A DNA stretch of 11,568 bases from an uncultured Bacilli bacterium (GCA_944363695.1 CALVUW010000025.1:1-11568); one strand, 5' to 3'; shown: positions 1 to 7,242, counted from the first letter of the stretch. Numbers and translations are program-made. Notes: generated by a model not told the origin, from the sequence alone.

Positions 1-396
1 TAGAAAATCTTTATTTTTAGATAAGTCTTTTGCTTTTAAAGCATATCCAACGCCCTTAGTTAGTGAGTAAAGGGAAATAACACCGCCCGTAATAGCAAAT
101 GCAGGAAGTGTAATGTTAGGATCTAATGTTGTGAATAGGCCAGCGCTTGCTAAACCAACACCAGCAGCAACGCCGACAAATCCTGCTAAACTTCTAATCA
201 CTAAAGATGATTTTTTTGCTTCTTCTACTTCTGTTTTCATTAATTTATTTAAGTTTCGAATCGCATTCTCGCTATATTTGATGGTATAAAGACGTCCATT
301 TCCAAATTCAATTTCGATGGTATGATCGTCTTTTACGATATAATTTTTTACAAATTGTGTTTTGCTTTCTTCTTTTGTTAATGAATAATCGTTCAT
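1..396 (-). CDS. Unknown small membrane protein, 3' end outside window
   Basis: I do not recognise this gene. The ATG is at 396-394, with AAGGAG (TGAGAAC spacer) upstream on the minus strand, and the frame stays open for 132 codons to the window edge, so the C-terminus is missing. The first ~60 residues are charged and include a short beta-like stretch (HTIEIEFGNGRLYTIKY), followed by a Lys/Glu-rich helix. Two hydrophobic segments come next, at about residues 68-90 (Gly/Ala/Val-rich, LAGFVGVAAGVGLASAGLF) and 95-112, then a Lys-rich tail. That pattern suggests a small integral membrane protein with a cytoplasmic N-terminal domain. A perfect inverted repeat lies about 23 bases upstream of the start. 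The gene runs in the same direction as the radical SAM gene but is separated from it by about 184 bases, so it probably has its own promoter. Confidence 0.75.
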   Translation of the reverse strand, partial: MNDYSLTKEESKTQFVKNYIVKDDHTIEIEFGNGRLYTIKYSENAIRNLNKLMKTEVEEAKKSSLVIRSLAGFVGVAAGVGLASAGLFTTLDPNITLPAFAITGGVISLYSLTKGVGYALKAKDLSKNKDFL

Positions 397-419
397 GTTC
401 TCACTCCTTCGTATAATAT

Positions 420-447
420 GTTTGTAAGTTGATTTTAACTTACAAAC
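420..447. promoter_or_regulatory. Perfect 11-bp inverted repeat, candidate operator
   Basis: GTTTGTAAGTT at 420-430 pairs exactly with AACTTACAAAC at 437-447 around a 6-base centre. It sits just upstream of the ribosome binding site of the minus-strand gene at 1-396. A possible -10 (TATTAT on the minus strand) lies immediately beside it, but I find no well-spaced -35. No T-run follows on either strand, so it does not look like a terminator. A dimeric-regulator operator is an inference; I recognise no specific regulator's consensus. Confidence 0.4.
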
Positions 448-580
448 TACAATTCTTTCTAGTTAGTTTTTTACTAAGCACTTTTTAGCATGGAATAATT
501 TATTTGATAAGGGAGAAATTATTTAAAAACTTCCACAACTTTCATCTTGACATATTACCAGATGTCTTAAAGTAGACTTA

Positions 581-1549
581 TTATACAACTTTTTCACTGG
601 TTTTGCAATTATTTTTGACTCTATCACCTTGATAGATACCTTGTTTAGCCATTTTTTTGTCAATGTCATTTAAAACGGTGAATTTCTTGATTAACCAACT
701 TGGTTCTATTAAATCTTCAGGATTAGGATCTCCCGTTAAACGATGAATGACAATTTCAGGTCGCAGATACTCGAGTTGGGTAGTCACAATATCAACATAT
801 TCTGCTTTAGTCAAGATAGGAAATGGATCTTTTTCAAAAGTTTTCGCTAAAGCGGTATCTTTTAGAATATGAAGCATATGAATTTTAACACCTTGAATAT
901 CTAGTGTATTTAAGAATTTAACCGTATCAATCATCATTTCTTTGGTTTCGCCAGGAAGCCCATTAATAATATGAACAATAACGGGAATCTTTCTTTTTCG
1001 TAACTGTTCAACGGCTTGTACAAAATTTTCTAGGCTAGAACAGCGATTGATTAGAGTAGCTGTGGTGGGATGAATGGTTTGTAATCCTAATTCAACCATT
1101 AAGAATTTTCGCTTATGAATGGTTTCTAAATAATTGATAATTTCATCATTTAAACAATCACTTCTAGTAGCGATGGCTAAACCCATAACATCATCCTTTT
1201 CTACAAATGGCTCAAAACAGGCTTTTAACTTTGAAAGAGGTCCATACGTATTACTATGGGCCTGAAAATAAGCGATAAACTTAGCATCAGGCCATTTCTG
1301 CTGCATCTTTTTCTTTCCTTTTTCAAATTGGGTTAGTAGGTCTTCATCGACAGAACCTGCGAAATCACCGCTTCCAAGTTTCGAACAATAGGTACATCCT
1401 CCATATCCGTATCTACCATCAATATTAGGACAAGTAAAACCAGCATTTAGACTGACTTTACATACCTTACTATGAAATTTTTGTTGATAAAAATAGGTAA
1501 GCGTATGATAACGTTTGTTATCCATGGTATAGATGAATTTATTTTCCAT
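581..1549 (-). CDS. Radical SAM protein, YhcC/TIGR01212 family
   Basis: A 322-residue radical SAM enzyme of the Elp3-like group. The cluster-binding cysteines are C40, C52 and C55 in CPNIDGRYGYGGCTYC (CX11CX2C), preceded by VSLNAGFTCPN, the usual opening of the YhcC/TIGR01212 family. Other family features visible are AYFQAHSNTYGPL, GLAIATRSDCLND, ELGLQTIHPTT, and HIINGLPGET near the middle. The substrate of this family is not established to my knowledge. An upstream ATG at 1624 is in frame but has no ribosome binding site; the ATG at 1549 has GGGGTG five bases upstream and begins the protein where the family normally does. This start overlaps the end of the phospholipase gene by 11 bases, so the two are probably co-transcribed and translationally coupled. 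I see no convincing terminator downstream in 448-580. Confidence 0.9.
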   Translation of the reverse strand: MENKFIYTMDNKRYHTLTYFYQQKFHSKVCKVSLNAGFTCPNIDGRYGYGGCTYCSKLGSGDFAGSVDEDLLTQFEKGKKKMQQKWPDAKFIAYFQAHSNTYGPLSKLKACFEPFVEKDDVMGLAIATRSDCLNDEIINYLETIHKRKFLMVELGLQTIHPTTATLINRCSSLENFVQAVEQLRKRKIPVIVHIINGLPGETKEMMIDTVKFLNTLDIQGVKIHMLHILKDTALAKTFEKDPFPILTKAEYVDIVTTQLEYLRPEIVIHRLTGDPNPEDLIEPSWLIKKFTVLNDIDKKMAKQGIYQGDRVKNNCKTSEKVV

Positions 1550-2696
1550 AATAGCACCCCATTTGCTGTAATAATATCGCCTGTTCATAATTTTTTTGAA
1601 AAAGAGTCTGTAACCGTTTATCAATTCTTTGATTTTTTTCTAATTTAGACAGCATATAAAGAGTAATCACTTTTGTATTTGAGCCTTTCTTCCAACTTAA
1701 GGATTTCAATTGTTTCTTTATTTCACTACTAATCTTTTCTTGCTCTCCCACTTTTGTACGAAGGGCTTTTTTAAACGTATAAGGACGATAGATTTTATAT
1801 TCTGCTAGATGAAAACTTTTACCTAAACTTTCAATTAGATGTAGGAAATGGGTTGTTGTTATTTTCTTATGTAATTTCTTTTGTAAGTATTTTTGTTCTT
1901 TATGATACCATTTAGTAATCGTTCCTTTGCGGAAAGTAAAAATGTTGCCATCTAGTTTATGAAAAACTTTCATCGTATCATTATAGCCGTATTGGATATT
2001 GGTTTTGGCTTGTTCTGGATTAAAATTTAAGAAAAACGAAATTTGATTACGTGGTGTGATGACAATTGTGGGTTTAGCTTGTTTGGGTTTTCGAGTAATA
2101 CCAGGAGCTTTTAAGTTTACAACAATTAATTCATCAGCACCCATGGTAATAGCTAAATTAATAGGAAGATTGTCATAAATGCCTCCATCAATATAGGATT
2201 GACCATCGATTTTTTTCATTTGAAAGGCCGGAAAACAAGTAGCAGAGGCCATTAAGTAATCAATTAGTTTAGTCTGTGGTATTTCCTTTTTTGTCAAGAC
2301 GACTTCCTTTTTGGTAGTGGCATTAAAACTGATTAACCCAAAATCAATCGATGAGCGGTAGAATTTGGCAGGAGAAATATACTGTTCAATAATACGCTCT
2401 ATTTTTTGCAGTGGCATACCGCCTTGTTGCACAAAATTTCTACCAAATAATTTTAAAACATCTAAATTCTGATTAGACTTGGGACTTTGATCGAATAAGT
2501 AATCTAGATTTAATTTGTGCCAAATATATTTAGCTCGAAAATATGTTTTTTGCGTCATTAAAGACCCGTTTAAGGCTCCAACTGATGTACCCGTGACAAT
2601 TTGATAATCAATTTTTAATTTTCTTAAAGCTTTCCATACACCAATCTGATAGCTGCCTTTGCTACCGCCACCAGATAAAACAATTGCTCTTTTCAT
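1539..2696 (-). CDS. Patatin-like phospholipase family protein
   Basis: A 385-residue cytoplasmic serine acyl hydrolase. The N-terminal patatin domain shows the oxyanion-hole loop GGGSKG (residues 9-14), the nucleophile elbow GTSVG with Ser38, and the catalytic Asp170 in DGG (IDGGIYDNLP), giving a complete Ser-Asp dyad. No signal peptide is visible. The roughly 190-residue region after the dyad is Lys-rich, mostly helical in appearance and lacks a domain I can name. An in-frame GTG at 2705 exists, but it lies in the ribosome binding site AGGTGG that serves the ATG at 2696, so I chose the ATG. Family members hydrolyse acyl esters of phospholipids or lipids; the actual substrate is not evident. 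It is first in an operon with the radical SAM gene and divergent from the M15 peptidase gene. Confidence 0.88.
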   Translation of the reverse strand: MKRAIVLSGGGSKGSYQIGVWKALRKLKIDYQIVTGTSVGALNGSLMTQKTYFRAKYIWHKLNLDYLFDQSPKSNQNLDVLKLFGRNFVQQGGMPLQKIERIIEQYISPAKFYRSSIDFGLISFNATTKKEVVLTKKEIPQTKLIDYLMASATCFPAFQMKKIDGQSYIDGGIYDNLPINLAITMGADELIVVNLKAPGITRKPKQAKPTIVITPRNQISFFLNFNPEQAKTNIQYGYNDTMKVFHKLDGNIFTFRKGTITKWYHKEQKYLQKKLHKKITTTHFLHLIESLGKSFHLAEYKIYRPYTFKKALRTKVGEQEKISSEIKKQLKSLSWKKGSNTKVITLYMLSKLEKNQRIDKRLQTLFQKNYEQAILLQQMGCYYGK

Positions 2697-2715
2697 TTTT
2701 ACCACCTGTTAGTTT

Positions 2716-2724
2716 AGTATACCA
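2716..2724 (-). promoter_or_regulatory. Extended -10 promoter for the phospholipase operon
   Basis: On the minus strand this reads TGGTATACT, an extended -10 element about 20 bases upstream of the ATG at 2696. No good -35 is present 17 bases further upstream. It lies back to back with the plus-strand promoter at 2738-2746. Confidence 0.5.
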
Positions 2725-2737
2725 TATTTTAAAGTTG

Positions 2738-2746
2738 TGATATACT
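2738..2746 (+). promoter_or_regulatory. Extended -10 promoter for the M15 peptidase gene
   Basis: TGATATACT forms an extended -10 element 28 bases upstream of the GTG start at 2774. Its -35 region would overlap the -10 of the divergent phospholipase promoter, so the two may compete for RNA polymerase. Confidence 0.5.
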
Positions 2747-2773
2747 ATAAGTAATAGAGAAGTAGGTGATGTT

Positions 2774-3910
2774 GTGGTAAAAAAGAAAAAACTGCGTTTA
2801 AAAAGAAGTGCACGCAAACCAATGATAATTATGGGCGTTATTATTGTGATTCTAATTGGAATATTTGTTTTTTATACTAGTACGAAAAGTGAGCTAAAAT
2901 CGTTAGGGTATAGTAATAAGGCGATTAGTTCCATTATGCAAAAATTCAAGTGGAGCTATGTAATGGATGCTGGTGAGAATCAGACTTTGAATGCTGCTTT
3001 TGAAAGTAGCGAATATGATCCTGATAATTTAGATTCATATCGCAAAATTGCTTATCAGGATCAAAAAGATATTATAAAAAATATTAATACTTTATTAGAT
3101 AAAGGTTATAAAACTAGCGAAGTATCTCTTATCTTATCAAGAGGGAATAATGATGATGTAACGGAATTTGCTAAACGAGATAAAGTTCAGTATTTAGATG
3201 AATTCTTTTCAGTTGAGTATTCTAAATTAGCAAATTATGACCGTTATGTCGCTTACCAAGAACTAGAAAATAACGATGCCGAAACGACAGTGTTATTAGT
3301 CAATATGGATTTTGATAAAGAGGAATATGTTGATCCTTTAATCATTGATAAATTTGATGAATATACTTTGGTAAATAAGCATCGTCAATTGAGTGCTGAT
3401 TATGTACCAGATGATTTACAAGCCTTCGATGAAGATGAAGTTAAGACGGGAGAAGAAGTAGAAGCAGAAGCTTCTGTCGTTAAAGCTTTTCGTCAGATGG
3501 CGCAAGCTGCTAGTGAGGAAGGCTTATCTTTAATGGTTAATTCAGGTTATCGTAGTTATCAAGATCAAGAAGAAATCATGCGAATCTATTTAGATGCTTA
3601 TGGTCAGAATTATGTGGATAATTACATTGCAAAGCCAGGCTTTTCAGAGCATCAAACTGGTATGAGTATTGATGTGGCTAGCGCTACCGTTAATACGTTT
3701 GTTGAAAGTGATGAGTACAGTTGGATGATGGATAATGCTTATCGTTATGGTTTCATTTTGCGTTATCCTAAATCAAAAGAGGATATTACTGGTTATAAGT
3801 GTGAAGCATGGCATTATCGTTATGTGGGTGTTGAAATTGCTACTTACATAAAAGAACATAATATTACCTACGATGAGTACTACATTCAATTTTTAGATAA
3901 TGAAAGATAG
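2774..3910 (+). CDS. M15 family D,D-carboxypeptidase (VanY-like), membrane-anchored
   Basis: A 378-residue peptidoglycan peptidase expected to act outside the membrane, trimming terminal D-Ala from stem peptides. A basic N-terminus is followed by one membrane segment at about 17-35 with no cleavage or lipobox signal, so it is probably a type II anchor. The VanY/M15 domain occupies about residues 200-375: SGYRS (257-261), SEHQTGMSID giving zinc ligands His293 and Asp300, and EAWHYRYVG giving catalytic Glu344 and zinc ligand His347. All key residues are present. Residues 36-195 form a helical region with two similar segments, GYSNKAISSIM at 45 and GYKTSEVSLIL at 111. The start is GTG at 2774 with AGGTGAT four bases upstream of it. 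The gene is monocistronic, ends in a hairpin shared with the convergent Fic gene, and is divergent from the phospholipase. Confidence 0.9.
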   Translation: MVKKKKLRLKRSARKPMIIMGVIIVILIGIFVFYTSTKSELKSLGYSNKAISSIMQKFKWSYVMDAGENQTLNAAFESSEYDPDNLDSYRKIAYQDQKDIIKNINTLLDKGYKTSEVSLILSRGNNDDVTEFAKRDKVQYLDEFFSVEYSKLANYDRYVAYQELENNDAETTVLLVNMDFDKEEYVDPLIIDKFDEYTLVNKHRQLSADYVPDDLQAFDEDEVKTGEEVEAEASVVKAFRQMAQAASEEGLSLMVNSGYRSYQDQEEIMRIYLDAYGQNYVDNYIAKPGFSEHQTGMSIDVASATVNTFVESDEYSWMMDNAYRYGFILRYPKSKEDITGYKCEAWHYRYVGVEIATYIKEHNITYDEYYIQFLDNER

Positions 3911-3928
3911 TCATTTGCGGCTATCTTT
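3903..3928. terminator. Hairpin between convergent M15 and Fic genes
   Basis: AAAGATAG (3903-3910) pairs exactly with CTATCTTT (3921-3928) around a 10-base loop. The left arm contains the TAG stop of the peptidase gene and the right arm abuts the TAA stop of the Fic gene (3930-3928). The following U-tract on the plus strand is short (TCTTTTAGTTT), and on the minus strand it is poor, so termination is most plausible for the peptidase gene. Confidence 0.55.
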
Positions 3929-4164
3929 TAGTTTGCGGTTATCTCTAATCCAAATAGGCATTTATCATATAGGAAGGTACTTATTTTCTCTTGATTACCT
4001 GTATTATAATATTCTGTTAATAAAGTGTTAAATTCTCTAATATTTTCTTCTTTAATAGAAATAATGCCACATCCATTTTGAATTAATATTTTATTAGCTA
4101 TAATCATACTTGTTCGTTTATTACCATCCCAAAAAACTTGTGCACGCATTAAATAAAGCATCAA
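3928..4164 (-). pseudogene. Fic family protein, C-terminal fragment after frameshift
   Basis: This is the downstream half of a broken Fic gene, about 78 codons from the overlap with the N-terminal half. It carries the Fic core motif region AQVFWDGNKRTS followed by IIANKIL. The canonical motif is HxFx(D/E)GN(G/K)R; here the His that acts as catalytic base is Gln (codon CAA at 4140-4138), while Phe, Asp, Gly, Asn and Arg are kept. The only start-like codon at the beginning is TTG at 4164, with no ribosome binding site, and in this frame the reading continues upstream as SKSIHLMLYLM, which is what an intact protein would be expected to contain. It is therefore probably not translated alone. Fic proteins usually transfer AMP or another phosphate-linked group to target proteins; this one is probably inactive. 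Confidence 0.75.
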
Positions 4165-4589
4165 ATGAATACTTTTGCTTGTATATTTTCTTCTTTTAAA
4201 ATCGTTTCTATTTGGGATATTACCGCCTGTTTATCAGGGATAGGTGGTACATAATCAACGCCATTAATACCGATTTTCCCGGTTCTTAAAACGCCCCATT
4301 CTAACGATTCATTTCTAGATACATAAGCATTTATTTGACAGATAAAATCTAAATTGAGAGGGTTATCTATATGAGAAAGAACATAATTCCAGGCATCTCT
4401 TAAATTTAAAATACAATTAATTTCATCTAGTTTCAGATTGGGAACATTGACTCCTTCTAAAATAGTTTTAGTATCAGAGTAAGTGGTATTAATTCCTTCT
4501 AGTCGTATACTATTGTAAATGCTTACTACTAATGCTTTTTTAGCTAAAAAAATATTTTGCTCTTTTGTTAAGTTAAATTTATCTTGCAT
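4161..4589 (-). pseudogene. Fic family protein, N-terminal fragment before frameshift
   Basis: This is the upstream half of the Fic gene, 142 codons from ATG 4589-4587 to TGA 4163-4161. It shows the Fic inhibitory-helix motif (S/T)xxxE(G/N) as SIRLEG at residues 27-32, and the Fic N-terminal signature LRTGKIGINGVDYVPPIP. It then runs out of frame in an A-rich stretch near 4165-4195, with the missing continuation in the -1 frame (a single-base deletion would explain it). Joined, the two halves give a protein of about 215 residues, a normal size for this family. A weak GTGAG ribosome binding site precedes the ATG, and TATAAT lies at 4615-4610 on the minus strand. Truncated before the active site, this fragment should have no catalytic activity. 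A sequencing error is the alternative explanation. Confidence 0.75.
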
Positions 4590-4609
4590 GTTTTTAACTC
4601 ACTTTTTTC

Positions 4610-4615
4610 ATTATA
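4610..4615 (-). promoter_or_regulatory. Candidate -10 element for the Fic gene
   Basis: The minus strand reads TATAAT here, about 20 bases upstream of the Fic ATG. The -35 region 17 bases further upstream is poor, so this is a modest call. Confidence 0.35.
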
Positions 4616-4684
4616 CTATATTTTTAATCATTAAAAAGCATAATAAAACGCTCTTTTTCTTTTGCTAGTTCCACCATTTGCTGC

Positions 4685-4713
4685 TTTTCACCATTTTTAA
4701 TTTATGATATGAT
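4685..4713 (+). promoter_or_regulatory. Promoter for the GH31-like gene
   Basis: TTTTCA (4685-4690, four of six matches to TTGACA), a 17-base spacer, then TATGAT (4708-4713) with TG one base before it. It stands 31 bases upstream of the GTG start and is the only good match between the Fic and GH31 genes on this strand. Confidence 0.5.
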
Positions 4714-4744
4714 AACAATAGAATAGAAAGTAGGTGAGCTTAAG

Positions 4745-7168
4745 GTGTATCCACTAGGTAAGCAATTTGAGGTAGATATATCTAAAGGTATTAGTGATGA
4801 GAAAAGTATCATACAGGGTGCAAAATATCGTATTACCGTGTTAAGCGAGAGTTTAATACGATTAGAGTATAATGCAACTGGTACATTTGTAGATGCGCCT
4901 AGTCAATTGGTTTCTAATCGTAGATTCCCACTTTGCTCAATGCAAGTCAATCAAGATACGAAATTATTAGAAATAACAACGGCCTATTTTAAGTTAACTT
5001 ATACGAAAGAAATGCCTTTTTTAGGGACTAAGCTTGATCCGATGAAATATTTGAAGATAACCTTATTAAGTGGTCAGCCAGATGAGGAGAGAAGTTGGTA
5101 TTATCAACATCCAGAAGTGCGCAATATGAATGGTAATATGATTAGTGATGATATTAAAACGCCTAAGAATTTGCAAAAAGGTTTATATTCTTTGGAGGGA
5201 TTTGTTTCTTTAGACGATAGCAATAGCTTGTTATTTGCTAGTGATGGTACTTTGTATCCACGACCAAAAGATGGTATTGATCTTTATGTATTTATGTATA
5301 AAAAAGATTTTTCACAGGCTTTACAAGACTACTTTCGCTTAACTGGTAAGCCAGATCTTTTACCTCGTTATGCTTTTGGTAATTGGTGGAGTCGAAATAC
5401 GACTTATACCCATGATAGCTTATTAGAATTAGTTAATCAGTTTGAAAGACGTAATGTTCCTTTATCTGTTGTACTACTAGATAAAGATTGGCATTATCGA
5501 GATGTTGGCTCTTATCGTTCCCTAGAAACAGGTTTTACATTTAATAACACTTTATTTCCTCAACCCACAGAAACGGTAGCAGCTTTACATGATCATAATA
5601 TTCGCCTAGGTCTTGCCCTTAATCCTGAACAGGGTATTTACCCACATGAAATGTACTACCAACAAGCTTGTCAATACTTAGGTATTACTGATAACAAAAT
5701 TATTGTTTTTGATCCATTAAATCCTAAACTATTAGATGTCTATTTTAAATTGTTTTTACATCCATTAGAATCATTGGGAGTTGATTTCTTCTGGCATAAT
5801 TATACGGGTGGTCATCAGTTATATAAACTTTTAGCTTACAATGATTATCATTATAAAGATGCAGCCAGGAATCCTGCTAAACGTGCATTATTATTATCGC
5901 GTAATGCGATTTATGCTCCGCATCGGTATTCAGTTCTATATGCTGGTACCAGTGAAGTATCTTGGGATAATTTAAAACGAATTTCTGATCGTAATTTGAA
6001 TGCTGCTAACATTGGGGTTTCTTGGTGGAGTCATGATGTTGGGGGTAATCATGGAGGGATTGAAGTAAGTGAGTTATATATTCGCTCGGTTGAACTAGGT
6101 GTATTCAGTCCGATCTTGCGGTTTCATGCTGCCCGTGGTCCTTATTATAAACGGGAGCCATGGAACTGGGATATTAAAACTGAAACGATTGTCAATGATT
6201 ATCTACGTCTACGACATCGTTTGATCCCTTATCTATATACGGAAAATTATTTATATTATCAGCAAGCTAAACCTTTGATTCAACCACTATATTATGATAT
6301 TCCATGGATTATTGATGATGATACTTATAACCATCAATACTATTTTGGTAGAGAATTACTAGTATGTCCGATTCTTACTAAAAAGGATGTAGTTATGAAT
6401 CGGACGATTCATCGCTTTTATTTACCAGAAGGTACTTGGTATGATTTTAAAACCGGAAAAAAATTCCCAGGAGGGAAAAAATATGTGTCCTTCTATAAAG
6501 AAGAAGATTATCCGGTATTTGCTAAAAGTGGAGCGATCATTCCTTTATCAAATCGTAGTGATTTAAATAATGTTGGTTTGCCACTTGATCTAGAAATACA
6601 TATTTTCCCGGGCATATCTAATGTTTATACCATGTATGAAGATGATGGTCTAACTTATCTATACAAAGAAGGTTTCTATTTAAAAACAGATATTGATTAT
6701 AATTATTTACAAAATAACTATACAGTGATTATTCGCTCGGTTGAAGGTAAAAGTGGAGTGGTTCCAGAAAAAAGAAATTATAAAATACGCTTCCGTAATA
6801 CCAAACAAGCAGAAGAGGTCAATATTCATTTTAATGACCAAGAAATAAAACCAACTGCTAGCTATATCGAAGATAATGATTTTGTAATTGAAGTTGAACA
6901 GATTGATACTATTGGTCAATTGACGATTCATTGCAAAGGAAAAGATATTGAAATTGATGCAATACGGTTAATTAATGAAGATATTAACAGTATTTTAATG
7001 GATTTGCAAATCGAAACGTATTTGAAAGAAAAAATCGCTGCTATTGTTTTTGGCGATGAGCCTATTAAGAAAAAAAGAATTGCCATTCGCAAGTTAAAAC
7101 ATAGTGGCTTATCTAAAACCCATATGGACCTATTCTTAAAACTATTAGAATATCTAGATCAGGTATAA
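4745..7168 (+). CDS. GH31 glycosidase-like protein with both catalytic aspartates replaced
   Basis: A full-length 807-residue cytoplasmic protein with GH31 (alpha-glucosidase/alpha-xylosidase family) architecture: N-terminal beta domain (~1-200), TIM barrel from about 205 (PRYAFGNWWSR) to 500, then beta domains and a Lys-rich helical tail (~740-807). Barrel landmarks are LLDKDWHYRDV (244-254), LGVDFFWHNYTGG (344-356), RNAIYAPHRYSVLYAGTSEVSW (387-407), WWSHDVGG (427-434) and FSPILRFH (454-461). In active members the nucleophile Asp follows DFWWxD and the acid/base Asp is in SGDT. Here these positions are Asn352 and Thr402, so normal retaining hydrolysis is not expected, although substrate-pocket residues such as Asp431 and Arg459 remain. 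The start is GTG with AGGTGAG six bases upstream. The gene is monocistronic, with a terminator just downstream. A binding or regulatory pseudoenzyme, or an altered mechanism, are the alternatives. Confidence 0.88.
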   Translation: MYPLGKQFEVDISKGISDEKSIIQGAKYRITVLSESLIRLEYNATGTFVDAPSQLVSNRRFPLCSMQVNQDTKLLEITTAYFKLTYTKEMPFLGTKLDPMKYLKITLLSGQPDEERSWYYQHPEVRNMNGNMISDDIKTPKNLQKGLYSLEGFVSLDDSNSLLFASDGTLYPRPKDGIDLYVFMYKKDFSQALQDYFRLTGKPDLLPRYAFGNWWSRNTTYTHDSLLELVNQFERRNVPLSVVLLDKDWHYRDVGSYRSLETGFTFNNTLFPQPTETVAALHDHNIRLGLALNPEQGIYPHEMYYQQACQYLGITDNKIIVFDPLNPKLLDVYFKLFLHPLESLGVDFFWHNYTGGHQLYKLLAYNDYHYKDAARNPAKRALLLSRNAIYAPHRYSVLYAGTSEVSWDNLKRISDRNLNAANIGVSWWSHDVGGNHGGIEVSELYIRSVELGVFSPILRFHAARGPYYKREPWNWDIKTETIVNDYLRLRHRLIPYLYTENYLYYQQAKPLIQPLYYDIPWIIDDDTYNHQYYFGRELLVCPILTKKDVVMNRTIHRFYLPEGTWYDFKTGKKFPGGKKYVSFYKEEDYPVFAKSGAIIPLSNRSDLNNVGLPLDLEIHIFPGISNVYTMYEDDGLTYLYKEGFYLKTDIDYNYLQNNYTVIIRSVEGKSGVVPEKRNYKIRFRNTKQAEEVNIHFNDQEIKPTASYIEDNDFVIEVEQIDTIGQLTIHCKGKDIEIDAIRLINEDINSILMDLQIETYLKEKIAAIVFGDEPIKKKRIAIRKLKHSGLSKTHMDLFLKLLEYLDQV

Positions 7169-7182
7169 TTGAAATTCGTCAT

Positions 7183-7208
7183 AAGAGAAGATAGCATTCT
7201 TCTTTTTT
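7183..7208 (+). terminator. Rho-independent terminator after the GH31-like gene
   Basis: AGAAGA (7186-7191), loop TAGCAT, TCTTCT (7198-7203), followed by a T-run to 7208. The stem can extend by three pairs at the base, one of them G-U. It separates the GH31-like gene from the downstream operon. Confidence 0.75.
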
Positions 7209-7211
7209 GTC

Positions 7212-7220
7212 TGGTATAAT
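7212..7220 (+). promoter_or_regulatory. Extended -10 promoter for the SDR-ECF-truA operon
   Basis: TGGTATAAT gives a consensus -10 with an upstream TG, 22 bases before the SDR start codon and directly after the preceding terminator. No -35 match is present at 17 bases. As the genes downstream overlap or nearly touch, this is the likely promoter of the whole operon to truA. Confidence 0.6.
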
Positions 7221-7242
7221 AAAGTTGATGGGTGGTGACGTT

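Noticed and set aside
547..552. TTGACA as a -35 element on the plus strand
   Set aside because: There is no -10 at 16-18 bases and transcription would run antisense into the radical SAM gene.
1550..1624. Longer N-terminus for the radical SAM protein
   Set aside because: No ribosome binding site precedes the ATG at 1624, the added residues are not family-like, and ATG 1549 has a good site.
4621..4637. 8-bp inverted repeat TTTTTAAT-C-ATTAAAAA
   Set aside because: It is made only of A and T apart from the centre, in an AT-rich spacer, so it is too likely by chance to call an operator.
5798..5950. Reading the GH31 substitutions as sequence errors
   Set aside because: They are two separate codons differing from Asp (AAT and ACC), in intact frame and with normal surroundings, so two independent errors are unlikely.
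6707..6931. 74-codon minus-strand open frame
   Set aside because: It lies inside the GH31-like gene on the opposite strand, has no ribosome binding site and no recognisable features.
7207..7242. Earlier in-frame start for the SDR
   Set aside because: It would begin in the terminator and before the promoter; the ATG at 7243 has a clear ribosome binding site.
7169..7242. Riboswitch upstream of the operon containing the ECF genes
   Set aside because: The space between the preceding stop and the SDR start is 74 bases and is filled by a terminator, a promoter and the ribosome binding site.
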